Assembly (NCBI GenBank): GCA_963724435.1
Contig: CAVRUN010000006.1
Span: 62,001-126,000 of the forward strand
Reading direction: 5' to 3'
DNA: 64,000 nucleotides
Source of the DNA: AP-15 sp963724435
GTDB taxonomy: Bacteria; Pseudomonadota; Alphaproteobacteria; ATCC43930; CGMCC-115725
This document shows positions 53,461 to 63,016 of the stretch, one piece after another (the first letter of the stretch is position 1; the number at the start of each line of letters is the position of its first letter). Position numbers and translations under genes: made by a program. The notes under the pieces are model-generated. The model made no database searches, had not been told where the DNA came from, and worked only from the letters and a program-made list of their open reading frames with translations.

Positions 53461-54996
53461 TGTCACTCCTCTGCCGGTTACAGATGACACTTCCCGGGGG
53501 ATTTCCGGGGGGTGTTGGGGGTGACGATACGACTGATGAGCGATCGGGAGCTTTCGCGGCTGGAGGTTCTGCGGGATTTGGACCAAAAGCGGCTGACGAC
53601 GAAAGCGGCGGGCCAGCTGTTGGGGCTCGAGCGGCGTCAGGTGTTTCGGCTGTTGAAGGCCTATCGGATCGAAGGTCCGAGCGGCCTGATCTCGAAGCGC
53701 CGCGGCCGTCGCAGTAACCGGCGCAAGCCCGAGGCATTGCGGCGCGCGGTTCTGACAATCATCCGCCAGTGGTATTGGGATTTTGGCCCGACCCTGGCAG
53801 CCGAGAAGCTGTGCAAGGATCACGGGATCGCGGTTGGCCGTGAAACGCTGCGCCAGTGGATGATCGAAGCCGGGCTGTGGCGTGATCGCAAGCAGCGCAA
53901 GCAGGTTCACCAGCCGCGGCCGCGGCGCGAATGCGTTGGCGAACTGGTCCAGGTCGATGGTAGCGAGCATTGGTGGTTCGAGGACCGCGGGCCGCAATGC
54001 ACGCTGCTGGTGTTTGTCGACGACGCGACCAGCCGGCTGATGCATCTGCAATTTGTCGAGAGCGAGTCAACCTTTGCCTATTTCCAGGCGGCCCGTGCCT
54101 ATCTGGAGGCCTGGGGCAAGCCGATCGCGTTTTACAGCGACAAGCACGGGGTGTTTCGGGTCAACCACTCGGGCGCGCTCGGCGGCGACGGCATGACCCA
54201 GTTTGGCCGGGCATTGCACGTGCTCAACATCGATATCATCTGCGCCAATTCGAGCCCGGCGAAAGGCCGGGTCGAGCGTGCCAACAAGACGTTGCAAGAC
54301 CGCCTGGTCAAGGAATTGCGGTTGGCGGGCGTGGCAAGCTTGGCGGAAGGCAACGCCCTGCTCCCGGCTTTCATGGCTGACTACAACGCGCGCTTTGCCA
54401 AAGCACCGGCGAATAAAAAGGATTTGCATCGGCCGCTGCACGCCGGTGACGATCTCGACGACGCCTTTGCCTGGAAGGAGGAGCGCACCCTCTCACAGGC
54501 GCTGACCCTGCAGTACGACAAGATCATGTTCATCCTGGAGCCAAGCGAGCAAGCCAAGGCGGCAATCGGCAAGCGGGTCACCGTCATCGACTATCCCGAC
54601 GGTCGCCTGTCGATCCGCTACAAGGGCATCGAGTTTGCCTACCGGATCTTCGATACAATCCAACAGGTTGACCAGGGCGCGATTGTCGAGAACAAACGGC
54701 TCGGCGCTGCGCTCGCCTTCATCCGCGAGGAGCAGCTTCGCCGCGGACCGCAGCGGCGCAGCACCAAAGCACCGCGCCGCCGCGATCAGCGCGACGCGCG
54801 TCTGTTTAAAGTCGGCTGAGCCGTTCTACGAGCCGGGCGGGCCGAGCCCGCCCGGTCAAACAAGCGGGTGCAGTTTCGGCCATCCCCATGGCGGGCGTCG
54901 ATCGGTCGCTGCGCTACGCCGGGGGCTTCGCGCCCGCCCGCCGCCCGACCCAAACCGCGGTGCCGGTGACATTTGTAAATGGCAGAGACGGTGACA
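53461..54996 (+). mobile_element. ISNCY-type insertion sequence
   Basis: Inverted ends: left TGTCACTCCTCTGCCGGTTA then CAGATGACAC, right (complement) TGTCACCGTCTCTGCCATTT then ACAAATGTCAC, about 30 bp with roughly three quarters identity. About 1.5 kb, one transposase. Exact ends and target duplication could not be fixed, because similarity continues a few bases outside. The transposase is intact, so it may be active. Confidence 0.75.
53521..54819 (+). CDS. ISNCY family transposase
   Basis: About 432 residues. An N-terminal helix-turn-helix (RLTTKAAGQLLGLERRQVFRLLKAY) precedes a second one (GIAVGRETLRQWMIEAGLW). The integrase core carries the DDE triad: Asp in LVQVDGSEHWWFED, Asp in FYSDKHGVFRVN and Glu in KGRVERANKTLQD. 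A C-terminal domain with TVIDYPDGRLSIRYKG follows. GTG at 53521 is chosen on family starts (TIRLMSDREL); 53512 and 53536 are alternatives. Confidence 0.88.
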   Translation: MTIRLMSDRELSRLEVLRDLDQKRLTTKAAGQLLGLERRQVFRLLKAYRIEGPSGLISKRRGRRSNRRKPEALRRAVLTIIRQWYWDFGPTLAAEKLCKDHGIAVGRETLRQWMIEAGLWRDRKQRKQVHQPRPRRECVGELVQVDGSEHWWFEDRGPQCTLLVFVDDATSRLMHLQFVESESTFAYFQAARAYLEAWGKPIAFYSDKHGVFRVNHSGALGGDGMTQFGRALHVLNIDIICANSSPAKGRVERANKTLQDRLVKELRLAGVASLAEGNALLPAFMADYNARFAKAPANKKDLHRPLHAGDDLDDAFAWKEERTLSQALTLQYDKIMFILEPSEQAKAAIGKRVTVIDYPDGRLSIRYKGIEFAYRIFDTIQQVDQGAIVENKRLGAALAFIREEQLRRGPQRRSTKAPRRRDQRDARLFKVG

Positions 54997-55093
54997 TCTG
55001 TATTTGGTGGACACATAACCGCATGTATGGATCACCCAATACGTAGTTGAGGCACAAGATGCGGCAGGCGAATGTCGGCCCTGCCGGGCCACG

Positions 55094-55771
55094 CTAGCGG
55101 CCGACATACTGAGCCAACTTGGCTTCGGTGCGTTGCATCGCGTCAGCGTAGGCCTGGGGATTGTAATGGGAGGCTCCGTAGATGAAAGCGTGCTGCGTAT
55201 TCGGATAGGCGACGAGCTCGAATTGCCGGCCGGCAGCGGCGGCGGCGAGTGCGCGCGCGGTCCCGATCAAGCAGCAACCATTGTGGTTAGGCCCGTAATC
55301 CTCCTCGCCGGCGAGTACCAGCGCCGGCAGCCGCAAGCTCGTGACAAAATTGGACACGGAGTGGATCGATCTCGTCGCCGGATACCAGGCCACGACGACG
55401 GAAGCGACGTCGGACATTTGCGAGCCGTAAATCAGCACTTGGCCCCGGCCTTCCGAAAGTCCGACCAGACCGACCTTGCCAGGGATCGCGTGTGGCATCT
55501 GCTGGGCCTGCTGGATGGCGGTTCGCAAGGCCGCGCTCTCGCTTCCCGCGATGTTGTTGGCGTCGAACAAGACGGCGTCATAGCCGAGTTGCGCGATCTG
55601 CGCGGCGAAGCCCCTGTAGGCAGTTGCGCCTTCGTGGCCGGAGACCACGACGACCACGCGTCCCTTGCCCTGGAGCGGGGGAAATTCTTGTTGCGCCTGC
55701 ACGGGCGCGATGGCGGACAAAAAAATGATGAGGCTGAAGATTACAGGCGCGATGCGGGATAAGCAGGTCAT
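55094..55771 (-). CDS. secreted dienelactone-hydrolase-like alpha/beta hydrolase
   Basis: 225 residues. Signal peptide SRIAPVIFSLIIFLSAIAPVQA (cleavage near 27). VVVVVSGHEGATAYRGFAAQIAQLGYDAVLFDANN is the first Rossmann-like part, nucleophile in VGLVGLSEGRGQVL, Asp in VLAGEEDYGPN and His in YPNTQHAFIYG. The DLH family hydrolyses lactones or esters. Starting at 55771 (AGGAA upstream) leaves a clean signal peptide, so it acts in the periplasm. Confidence 0.82.
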   Translation of the reverse strand: MTCLSRIAPVIFSLIIFLSAIAPVQAQQEFPPLQGKGRVVVVVSGHEGATAYRGFAAQIAQLGYDAVLFDANNIAGSESAALRTAIQQAQQMPHAIPGKVGLVGLSEGRGQVLIYGSQMSDVASVVVAWYPATRSIHSVSNFVTSLRLPALVLAGEEDYGPNHNGCCLIGTARALAAAAAGRQFELVAYPNTQHAFIYGASHYNPQAYADAMQRTEAKLAQYVGR

Positions 55772-56330
55772 GGCGAAAATTCCTAACGAGGGCGGCATCC
55801 TGCGGCGTGGAACAGGCAATCGCCATCTTCTCACAGCGATCAAGCTGCCTCGCGGCTATGGCCGCGAATGACGAAACCAGTGATGCGGCCGGGCTGTGGT
55901 GCCGTGTTGCGCCGGTTGCGTCCGCCGCCGGGGGTGCCATCTCTACTTTGCCGCCGGGGGTGCCATCTCTACTTTGCCGCCGGGTGTCATTTCTACTTTG
56001 CGCGCCGGGTGTCATTTCTACTTTGCGCCGACAGGCTGAGTTTGCAGAATTCATATGTGGACGGCGCCCGCCTGCGAAGGAGTTGAGTTCGGTTTTGGCG
56101 AAATGGTCGGGTGCAGTCATATGCCCGGCCCTCTGGCGCGGTGCATGTGACCGCTGGCCCTGATGGAGTTCGCTGATCGGGTCCCTATCAAGACTACGCG
56201 CTGCTCTGCGCCTTGAATTTTTCGGGTCTTCCCGATCCGCGGCTCGACCGCTCGCCATCACGTCCTCTTTACCCTCGCATTCTGAATAGGCCGCCCGACG
56301 ACTATGCCGGCAGCCCGAAAACTTCCTTAG
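55772..56330. other. intergenic with IS21-like remnant
   Basis: About 560 bases between the hydrolase and the IS5 element. On the minus strand a broken frame runs through the repeats at 55927-56029 (RKVEMTPGAQSRNDT), a phrase typical of the ends of IS21-like elements read as protein. It ends at the TTAG target site of IS5. Confidence 0.45.
55927..56029. repeat. four tandem 25-26 bp repeats (IS21-type end)
   Basis: Two copies of GCCGGGGGTGCCATCTCTAC plus TTTGCC, then two copies of GCCGGGTGTCATTTCTACTT plus TGCGC, head to tail without spacers. Multiple short terminal repeats are a hallmark of IS21-family ends, where the transposase binds. No istA or istB gene is present, so this is a relic. 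Confidence 0.65.
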
Positions 56331-57224
56331 GGAAACGCTGAAATAAGCCGAGGCAAGGGCGCGGGCAACGGGTAGAATCCGCGGGTCCGGGGGGACCAAG
56401 GGGCGGGCGATGCAGCGGCAGGGGAGCTTTTCGCAGGCGGAATACGCCGGCAAGAAAAGGCAGACGCGCCGGGACCGGTTTTTGGCCGAGATGGAAGAGG
56501 TTGTGCCGTGGGCACGGCTGGTCGATCGTCTGCGACCTTTCTACCCGAAGGGAGAGCGCGGCCGGCCGCCGGTTGGGCTGGAGCGGATGCTGCGGATCTA
56601 CTTTTTGCAGCAGTGGTACGGGCTGGCCGACGAGGCCGTGGAGGACGCGCTGTACGACAGCCAGGCGTTGCGCGGCTTTGCCGGCATCGATCTGTCAGTG
56701 GCGACAGTTCCGGACGCGACGACGGTGCTGAACTTCCGCCATTGGTTAGAGCAGCACGACTTGACTCGGGTTCTATTCGACGAGGTCGGTGCGATGCTGA
56801 GGAGCGCGGCTTGTTGATGCGCCAGGGAACAATCGTCGACGCCGTCCTCGCGAAGGCGGGGATCATCGCCGCCCCGCCTTCGACCAAGAACAAAAGCAAG
56901 GCGCGCGACCCGGAGATGCACCAGACCAAGAAGGGCAACCAGTGGCACTTCGGGATGAAGGCGCATATCGGGGTCGATGTCGCCTCGGGGGTGGTGCACA
57001 CGGTTATCGGCACCGCTGCCAACGAGGCCGATATCAATCAGGCAGCGGCCTTACTGCACGGCCAGGAGACGGATGTCTTCGCCGATGCCGGCTACACCGG
57101 GGCGGACAAGCGGCCCGAATTTGAGGGCTGCGATATCTGCTGGAACATCGCGATCAAGCGCAGCGTCATCAAGCCATTGCCCGAACGGCTGCGGAATTGG
57201 GCCGAGGCAGTGGAGCGAGCGCTG

Positions 57225-58220
57225 TCACAGGTGCGGGCCTGGGTCGAGCACCCGTTCCATATCATCAAAAACCCCGGCCTGCGTGTTGTGTCCCGCAAGA
57301 TTGGCGAGGAGCTCGGCGGGCGCCTGATAGCCGAGACATCGCAGGCGGGTGCGATTGTAGTCGGCAACGAAAGTGTGGAGGTAGGCGTCACGTTCGGCAT
57401 GGTCGCGAAAGCGGCGATGGGCCTGCAGTTGGGGTCGGCGATCGAGATGCTCGCCCAAGCGGCGGTTGAAGCGTTCGACCATGCCGTTGGTTTGCGGTCG
57501 GAAGGGACGGATCAGACGGTGGGTGATCCGACGCTCGGTACAGATGCGATCGAAGGCATGCTCGCCCGAGGGTTTGTCGTACGGCTTGTCTTTCTTGTCG
57601 ACAGCGAAGCGGTCGGTGAACTCGGAGCCGTTGTCGGTGAGGATGGTGTGGACGGTGAGCGGGAAGGTGGCGAGAAAGCGTTTGAGGAAGTCGGCCGCGG
57701 TGGCGGCCCGGCGATTGGGCAGGATCTCGAGATAGACAAAGCGGGTAGCGCGGTCGATGGCGACATAGGCGTAACTGCGGCGGCGGTCGAGCGGCGGCAG
57801 GTATTTGACATCGATGTGGATGAAGCCGGCCGGGGTGTTGGTGTGAAAGGCGGCGGCCGGGGCTTTTTGCGGCGTGAGGCGGGTGGAGATGCCGTAGCGC
57901 TGCAGACAGCGGTGAATGGCGCTGCGCGACAGTTCGGGGTTGATGCAGCGCCGCATCGCCTCGACGATGTCGTCGAGCGCCAGAGCGAGGCTGCGCCGCA
58001 GCTCGATCACCAAGGCTTCTTCCCAATCAGTCAAGGCGGTGCTCAGCCGATGCGGGCGGGTCGATCGATCGACGAGGTCCTGACGGCCCTTCCAGCGCGC
58101 CACGGTGCGGCTGTGGATGCCGAGTTCGCGCGCCAGCGCGGCATTGCTGGCCTGGCTTTTCTGGATATAGGCACGAGTGCGCGGCGTGGTCGTGGCATTG
58201 GCGTGCAGCTTAAGATCCAT
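57225..58220 (-). CDS. IS481 family transposase
   Basis: 331 residues. MDLKLHANATTTPRTRAYIQ starts a double helix-turn-helix (NAALARELGIHSRTVARWKGR; SRSAIHRCLQRYGIS). The rve core has Asp in FIHIDVKYLPPL, Asp in ILTDNGSEFT and Glu in QTNGMVERFNRRLGEH. The frame has no stop inside the IS end. It reads through the inverted repeat and stops 48 bases inside the flanking IS5, adding VFDDMERVLDPGPHL. Otherwise the core looks complete. Confidence 0.88.
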   Translation of the reverse strand: MDLKLHANATTTPRTRAYIQKSQASNAALARELGIHSRTVARWKGRQDLVDRSTRPHRLSTALTDWEEALVIELRRSLALALDDIVEAMRRCINPELSRSAIHRCLQRYGISTRLTPQKAPAAAFHTNTPAGFIHIDVKYLPPLDRRRSYAYVAIDRATRFVYLEILPNRRAATAADFLKRFLATFPLTVHTILTDNGSEFTDRFAVDKKDKPYDKPSGEHAFDRICTERRITHRLIRPFRPQTNGMVERFNRRLGEHLDRRPQLQAHRRFRDHAERDAYLHTFVADYNRTRLRCLGYQAPAELLANLAGHNTQAGVFDDMERVLDPGPHL

Positions 58221-58483
58221 CAGCCGGCGCTCCCCATGATCGGCCTGCGGCGGCGGCGGCGCGTCCGAGAGACGCTCGTCCCGGTGGGTCCACAGGGACC
58301 TCCCACGCGCCGCGCCGCCAAACTCGCGGGGGTCGCGGCGCGGGCGCGCGGGTCCCTCCTATGGACTACCGGGACGAGCTGCGCTGCCTCGCGCATCCGC
58401 CGTTGCTGCCACAGCCACTCGACAGCTTGCCACAACCGTACACCGTCCCGCCAATCTTCCGAGACAAAACACCTGCGCCGGGG
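57272..58483 (-). mobile_element. IS481-family element nested in IS5
   Basis: Ends are imperfect inverted repeats of about 36 bp: CCCCGGCCTGCGTGTTGTGT at the left and, complementing the right, CCCCGGCGCAGGTGTTTTGT, both continuing to AAGATTGGCG. About 1.21 kb with one transposase on the minus strand. The non-coding part ahead of the transposase (58269-58483) recurs inside IS630 at 13994-14203. No clear target duplication was recognised. Confidence 0.8.
58272..58379. repeat. 108-bp palindrome in IS481 leader
   Basis: Outer arms GCTCGTCCCGG and CCGGGACGAGC match perfectly. Inward, GGGTCCACAGG-GACC pairs with GGTCCCTCC-TATGGACT with few mismatches, and the GC-rich centre (CGCGCCGCGCC against GGCGCGGGCGCGCG) also folds. 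A second copy lies at 13997-14103. RNA from it would form a long hairpin directly ahead of the transposase. Confidence 0.75.
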
Positions 58484-58774
58484 CAGGCTCTGTTCCGCCA
58501 TAAGAAGCTGCGCTATCGCGGGCTGGCCAAGAACACGGCGCAGCTGCACACCCTGTTCGCGCTGGCCAACCTGGTGATCGTCAAGAAAGCGCTGCTCGCC
58601 TAGGGCCGTGTCTGATCACGCCTGGACGGTGCCTTGATCCCGAAAACAACGCAGCAAGACAACACCACAAACCCGGTCTTCTGCCGATACAGTCCATTAC
58701 CGAGTACGCCGATACAGCAAAATTATGCCTCGGTCGGCAAACCGTCGCCTACGCCGCCATTGTTCGGCGTTTCC

Positions 58775-59133
58775 TTAGGGTGATCCGCCCAGCATTTACG
58801 CGTGGGCGAGAGGAGAACATTAGCAGTTGGCAGCCACCTCGGTGGTTTCAGCATCGTTCCGACTAGTGTTACCAGAGGAGACGGGGAGCAGTCGCGGCCC
58901 CGATAGCGCACCTGGCTTAGCCGGTCCGTGCTCGTGACCGATCCGCTGTTGGTCCTGCAAATTGTGGGTGCCCTTCAACCGCCTTTGGCAACGCCGGATA
59001 GGAAACAGAACGTCTCGCCAAAATTTACCGGGATTAACCAGGTTTTACTGGGTACAGCGGGTTGGTGGTAGTCAAATACTTACAATGTGCATTTCCATTC
59101 GGCCGTTTAACTGATCCTTATCGAGGAGCGATC
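58775..59133. other. intergenic upstream of YdeP operon
   Basis: About 360 bases from the IS5 target site to the operon start. No gene pattern. It should contain the operon promoter. CGAGGAGCGATC at the end is the ribosome site of the first gene. Confidence 0.45.
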
Positions 59134-61483
59134 ATGACCGACCAGCCCGTTCCCTCCGGGGCTGACATTCCGAATGATTCGGCCGATAAGCCGGTGTTCG
59201 CCCCGTACGATGCGCCCGCCGGCGGCTGGGGAGCGCTGCACGCAACTGCCAAAGCGCTTCGGGAGCAGAGCGTCGAGCTCAAGGGCTCCAGGGCACTCTT
59301 GTCGATGAACCAGCCGGATGGTTTTGACTGCCCCGGTTGTGCCTGGCCCGATCCGCGGCACACGAGCTCATTCGAGTTTTGCGAAAATGGCGCCAAGGCC
59401 GTCAGCTGGGAGCTGACCAAGCGTCGCGTGACGCGCGAGTTCTTCGCGGCCCGCAGTGTCCGTCAATTGGAACAGGAAAGCGATTATTGGCTGGAGGAGC
59501 AGGGCCGTCTGACCGAGCCGATGCGCTACGATCCCGCGACCGACCATTATGTGCCGGTCGATTGGGATGACGCATTCGCGCTGGTCGGCCGCGAGCTCAA
59601 CGCCCTCGATGACCCGAACGAGGCCGAGTTCTACACCTCCGGACGCACCTCGAACGAAGCAGCGTTCATGTACCAGCTGTTCGCGCGCCGCTTCGGTACG
59701 AACAATTTCCCCGATTGCTCGAACATGTGCCACGAGCCGACCAGCGTTGGCCTCCCCGAAAGCATCGGGATCGGCAAAGGAACCGTACTGCTGGACGATT
59801 TCGCGAGTGCCGAAGCGATCTTCATTATTGGCCAAAACCCGGGCACCAATAGCCCGCGGATGCTGACCGAATTGCACAGGACGTCGCAACGCAAGGTGCC
59901 GATCGTCGTGTTCAACCCATTGCGTGAGCGCGCGCTCGAACGCTTTGCGGCACCCCATGATCCGGTCGAAATGGCGACCCTGGGCGAGACGAGAAATCGC
60001 TAGCGAGTATTGCCAGCTCCGCATCGGCGGTGATGTCGCAGCCCTCAAGGGGGTCATGAAGCTGGTACTGCAGGCGCATGACGAGGCGGTTCGCGATGGC
60101 AAGCAGCCGGTGCTCGATCTCGACTTCATTGCGAACCATACACACGGCTTCGAGGCGTTCGCGGACGATCTTCGCCACACGAGCTGGGAAGAAATATTGC
60201 GGGTTTGCGGCCTGCCGCGCGACCAGCTGGAGCGCGTAGCCGCTGTCTACATGCGAGCAGGCGCCGTCATCCTCGTCTACGGCATGGGGATCACCCAACA
60301 TCGGCTCGGCACTGCAAACGTGCAGCAGATCGTGAATTTGTTACTGCTGCGCGGCAATTTCGGCAGGCTCGGAGCGGGGATCTGCCCGGTGCGCGGCCAT
60401 TCCAACGTGCAAGGCGACCGCACGATGGGCGTCGACGAGAAGCCGAAGCCGGCGCTGCTCGACCAGATCAAGAAGGCTTTCGGCTTCGAGCCGCCGCGCG
60501 CTCACGGCCACAACGTCGTCAAGGCGGTCCAGGCAATGGTAGACGGGCGCGCCAAGGTGTTCATCGGCCTCGGCGGCAATTTCGTCAGAGCAGTGCCGGA
60601 CTGGACCGTCGCCGAAGCCGCGATGCGCCGCTTGCGGCTAACCGTCGCCGTCAGCACAAAGCTCAACCGCGGCCATCTGGTTCATGGCGAAGAGGCGCTG
60701 ATCCTCCCCGCTCTGGCGCGCAGCGATATCGACATCCAGGCGGGCGGCCGGAAGTCGGTCACCGTCGAAGACAGCATGTCGATGGTGCACGCATCATCCG
60801 GGCTCGTCGAACCGCCGAGCGAGCATCTGAAGTCGGAGGTCGCCATTGTCTGCGGCATGGCAAAAGCCACATTGCCCGATTGCGGCATCGACTGGGACTC
60901 CTATATCGCAGATTACAACCGGATCCGCGACAAGATCGAAGAGGTTTTCCCGGACCTGTTTGCCGATTTCAACGAGCGGATTCGTCAGCCGGGCGGCTTT
61001 CACCTGACTACTCCGCCGCGTCAGCGGGTCTGGAACACGGCCACGGGCCGCGCCAATTTTCTGGTGTTTCCCGGGGTCGACGAGGACTGTCCCGTCTCTG
61101 ATCCCGCAATGCTTCGGCTTGCGACACTTAGAAGCCACGACCAGTACAATACGACGATTTACAGCCTCGACGACCGCTATCGCGGCGTGTTCGGGGGCCG
61201 CATGGTGGTGTTTATGAATGAAGCCGACATGCAGGCGCGGGGCATCGCGGAGGGCGACGAGGTCGAGATCGAATCGCTGCCCGAAGACGGAAAACGGCGA
61301 GTCGTGGGCGGGTTCTGGGTAAAACCTTACAGCATCCCGGTAGGCTCGATCGGCGCTTATTATCCCGAGACCAATCCGCTGCTGCCGCTCGCCTATCACG
61401 ATCTGAAGAGCGGAACACCGGCGGCAAAATCGATCCCAGTCTTAGTTCGCGCGCAGCCGCCGCAGCTCAATACAGGAAAATGA
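59134..61483 (+). pseudogene. FdhF/YdeP-family molybdopterin oxidoreductase, one-base frameshift
   Basis: Removing one extra A near 59991 yields 782 residues. The first part carries FDCPGCAWPDP (Cys residues typical of YdeP), YTSGRTSNEAAFMYQLFARR and NMCHEPTS, with Cys rather than Sec at that position. It ends MATLGET before the shift. The second part continues EIASEYCQLRIGGD, VYGMGITQHRLGTANVQQ, GICPVRGHSNVQGDRTMG and a C-terminal molydopterin-dinucleotide domain. YdeP proteins are linked with acid resistance or formate-like chemistry. As sequenced it is split after 289 residues. First gene of a four-gene run. Confidence 0.87.
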
Positions 61484-61523
61484 TCAGTCATGATCGCGCT
61501 CTATCCAGCATAAGGAGTCTAGC

Positions 61524-62387
61524 ATGGCCGATTCACCAGGCGCGGATCACGGATTAACTGACAGGGTTCTGAAGTCATATTCCGGGATCGAAAATCCGCG
61601 GCTCCGATCGCTCGTTGGCGCGCTGATCAGGCATCTGCACGCATATGTCAAGGAGACGGAGCTAACGGATCAAGAATGGGAGTTCGCCTGGAATTTCATG
61701 GGCAGGATGGCCGCGGTTCCGGACCGAAACGAGTTCCTGTTGGCGGGTGATGTGCTCGGCGTCAGTCAGCTGATCGAGACGCTCAATCACGATAGGCCTG
61801 GACAACCAGTCGGGTTCGCGCTGGTCGGGCCCTTTTTGCGCGACGGCGACCCGTTCCGCAACAGAGGGGAATCGATCGCCAGCGATGATACGCCCGGCGC
61901 TCGCGTCCGGGTTTCCGGAAAAGTATTGGATGACGAAAGCGGCGAACCGCTCGCAGGGGCCATTCTGGACGTCTGGCAGGCGGCGACCAATGGGCTTTAC
62001 GAAAACCAGGACCCTAACCAGCCCGACTACAATCTGCGGGGCCGGTTCAAGACAGATCGAGACGGCAGTTACGAGTTTGGTGCGCTAATGCCGACTGCCT
62101 ATCCCGTTCCCACCGATGGCCCGATCGGGGAATTGTTGCGTGTGGCCAAGAGATGGTCCTACCGGCCAGCGCATATCCACGTTATCGCGTCGTTCCCGGA
62201 TCATGAGACGCTCGTAACACAGATCTTCAAGAAAGGAGACGATCAGACCGCAGACGACTGCGTCTTCACCGCGAGCGAAAACATGATGGGTGACTTCACC
62301 CCTGACGGAGACCACTTCCGGCTCCAATACGACTTTCCACTGAAGCGCGGTATCTCGATGCAGCCAATAGCTCCCATTCCGGCTTAG
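61524..62387 (+). CDS. intradiol ring-cleavage dioxygenase (hydroxyquinol/catechol 1,2-dioxygenase)
   Basis: 287 residues. An N-terminal helical dimerisation domain (LVGALIRHLHAYVKETELTDQEWEFAWNFM) leads to a beta-sandwich. Non-haem Fe(III) ligands: Tyr159 (GLYENQDP), Tyr213 (RWSYRPAHIHV), His217 and His219. The N-terminal Dioxygenase_N domain favours the catechol or hydroxyquinol 1,2-dioxygenase branch over protocatechuate dioxygenase. It opens the ring of catechol-type products to muconates or maleylacetate. Confidence 0.9.
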   Translation: MADSPGADHGLTDRVLKSYSGIENPRLRSLVGALIRHLHAYVKETELTDQEWEFAWNFMGRMAAVPDRNEFLLAGDVLGVSQLIETLNHDRPGQPVGFALVGPFLRDGDPFRNRGESIASDDTPGARVRVSGKVLDDESGEPLAGAILDVWQAATNGLYENQDPNQPDYNLRGRFKTDRDGSYEFGALMPTAYPVPTDGPIGELLRVAKRWSYRPAHIHVIASFPDHETLVTQIFKKGDDQTADDCVFTASENMMGDFTPDGDHFRLQYDFPLKRGISMQPIAPIPA

Positions 62388-62446
62388 GCGTTAATAAGCC
62401 TATACCTGATCCCGTTTAACCCATTCGGGCATTGCAGGAGTTGACC

Positions 62447-63016
62447 ATGCGCGCGCCCGCCATTCCCCCAGCCGAAATCGGTGCCGAGCTGCAGCCGCTC
62501 TACGAAGATATGCGCCAGGGAATTGAACACAGCTTCAAGGGCTTCGTCGCGATCCGCCAGGACGGGGCGCTGGTCGGCCCTTGGGCGCCGTGGCTGCGCC
62601 ATGCCAAGTTCGGCAAGCCCGTCTGGGAACTGGTGAAGGCGCTCGCCACGGCACCCTTATTGCCGGCGGCAGTGCGCGAGGTTGCGATCCTGGTGACGGG
62701 CGCGCATTTCCGCTCGGGCTATGAGCTCTACGCCCATGTGATTGTTGCCGAAGGGCGTGGCCTGTCCGACGAGAAGCTCGAAACCATCGTCGCCGGCCAG
62801 CGCCCGTCTGACCTGACGCGCGAGGAAGCGATCGCCTACGATATGGCCGCCGCCCTCGTCTCTGGCGGCACGCTCCCGGAACTCACTTGGCGCTCGGCAG
62901 TACGGACGTTCGGCGAGGCGGGCGCGGCGGAACTTTCGTTTTTGATCGGCCTCTACTGCATGGTGTCGGTGACGCTCAACACCTTCGACGTGCCGGTTCC
63001 GGAGAGCGCTGAATGA
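62447..63016 (+). CDS. carboxymuconolactone decarboxylase family protein
   Basis: 189 residues of the CMD/AhpD-like fold, helical. Key part: LLPAAVREVAILVTGAHFRSGYELYAHVIVAEGRGLSDEKLETI. The usual ExxCxHC is replaced by YELYAH, so the peroxidase-type cysteines are absent; that is the decarboxylase-type or a non-redox variant. The ATG at 62447 has AGGAG seven bases upstream. Position in the operon suggests a later step in ring-product metabolism. Confidence 0.83.
   Translation: MRAPAIPPAEIGAELQPLYEDMRQGIEHSFKGFVAIRQDGALVGPWAPWLRHAKFGKPVWELVKALATAPLLPAAVREVAILVTGAHFRSGYELYAHVIVAEGRGLSDEKLETIVAGQRPSDLTREEAIAYDMAAALVSGGTLPELTWRSAVRTFGEAGAAELSFLIGLYCMVSVTLNTFDVPVPESAE

Larger units (their letters stand above)
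56410..58603 (+). pseudogene. IS5 transposase, frameshifted and interrupted
   Basis: N-terminal part MQRQGSFSQAEYAGKKR to FDEVGAMLRS in the first frame. One base is missing near 56806, then EERGLLMRQGTIVDA, an unusual six-residue stretch VLAKAG, IIAAPPSTKNKSKARDPEMH, GMKAHIGVDVASG, DAGYTGADKR and HPFHIIKN in the second frame. IS481 interrupts after HIIKN, and the tail LFRHKKLRYRGLAKNTAQLH plus TLFALANLVIVKK resumes at 58490. Inactive. Confidence 0.88.
56331..58774 (+). mobile_element. IS5-family element carrying a nested IS481
   Basis: Left end GGAAACGCTGAA and right end (complement) GGAAACGCCGAA form the inverted repeats; both are flanked by TTAG, a YTAR-type 4-bp duplication as expected of IS5. 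Total 2444 bp, of which about 1.2 kb is the inserted IS481. Outside the insertion the element is about 1.23 kb, normal size. The TTAG copies being identical suggests one insertion without later rearrangement of the flanks. Confidence 0.88.

Noticed and set aside
55927..56029. CRISPR array
   Set aside because: Repeats are directly adjacent with no spacers, only four units, and no cas genes exist in the window.
56780..56830. Programmed frameshift for IS5 transposase
   Set aside because: No slippery run such as A6G near the shift; the sequence is CTGAGGAGC and simply lacks one base. The gene is also interrupted by IS481.
47969..58774. Prophage
   Set aside because: Only an integrase remnant and IS elements are present; no capsid, terminase, tail or lysis genes.
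59134..61483. Selenocysteine recoding in the FdhF/YdeP gene, tempting because tRNA-Sec is in the window
   Set aside because: The interrupting stop is TAG caused by a one-base shift, the register changes, and the active-site position already has Cys (NMCHEPTS).
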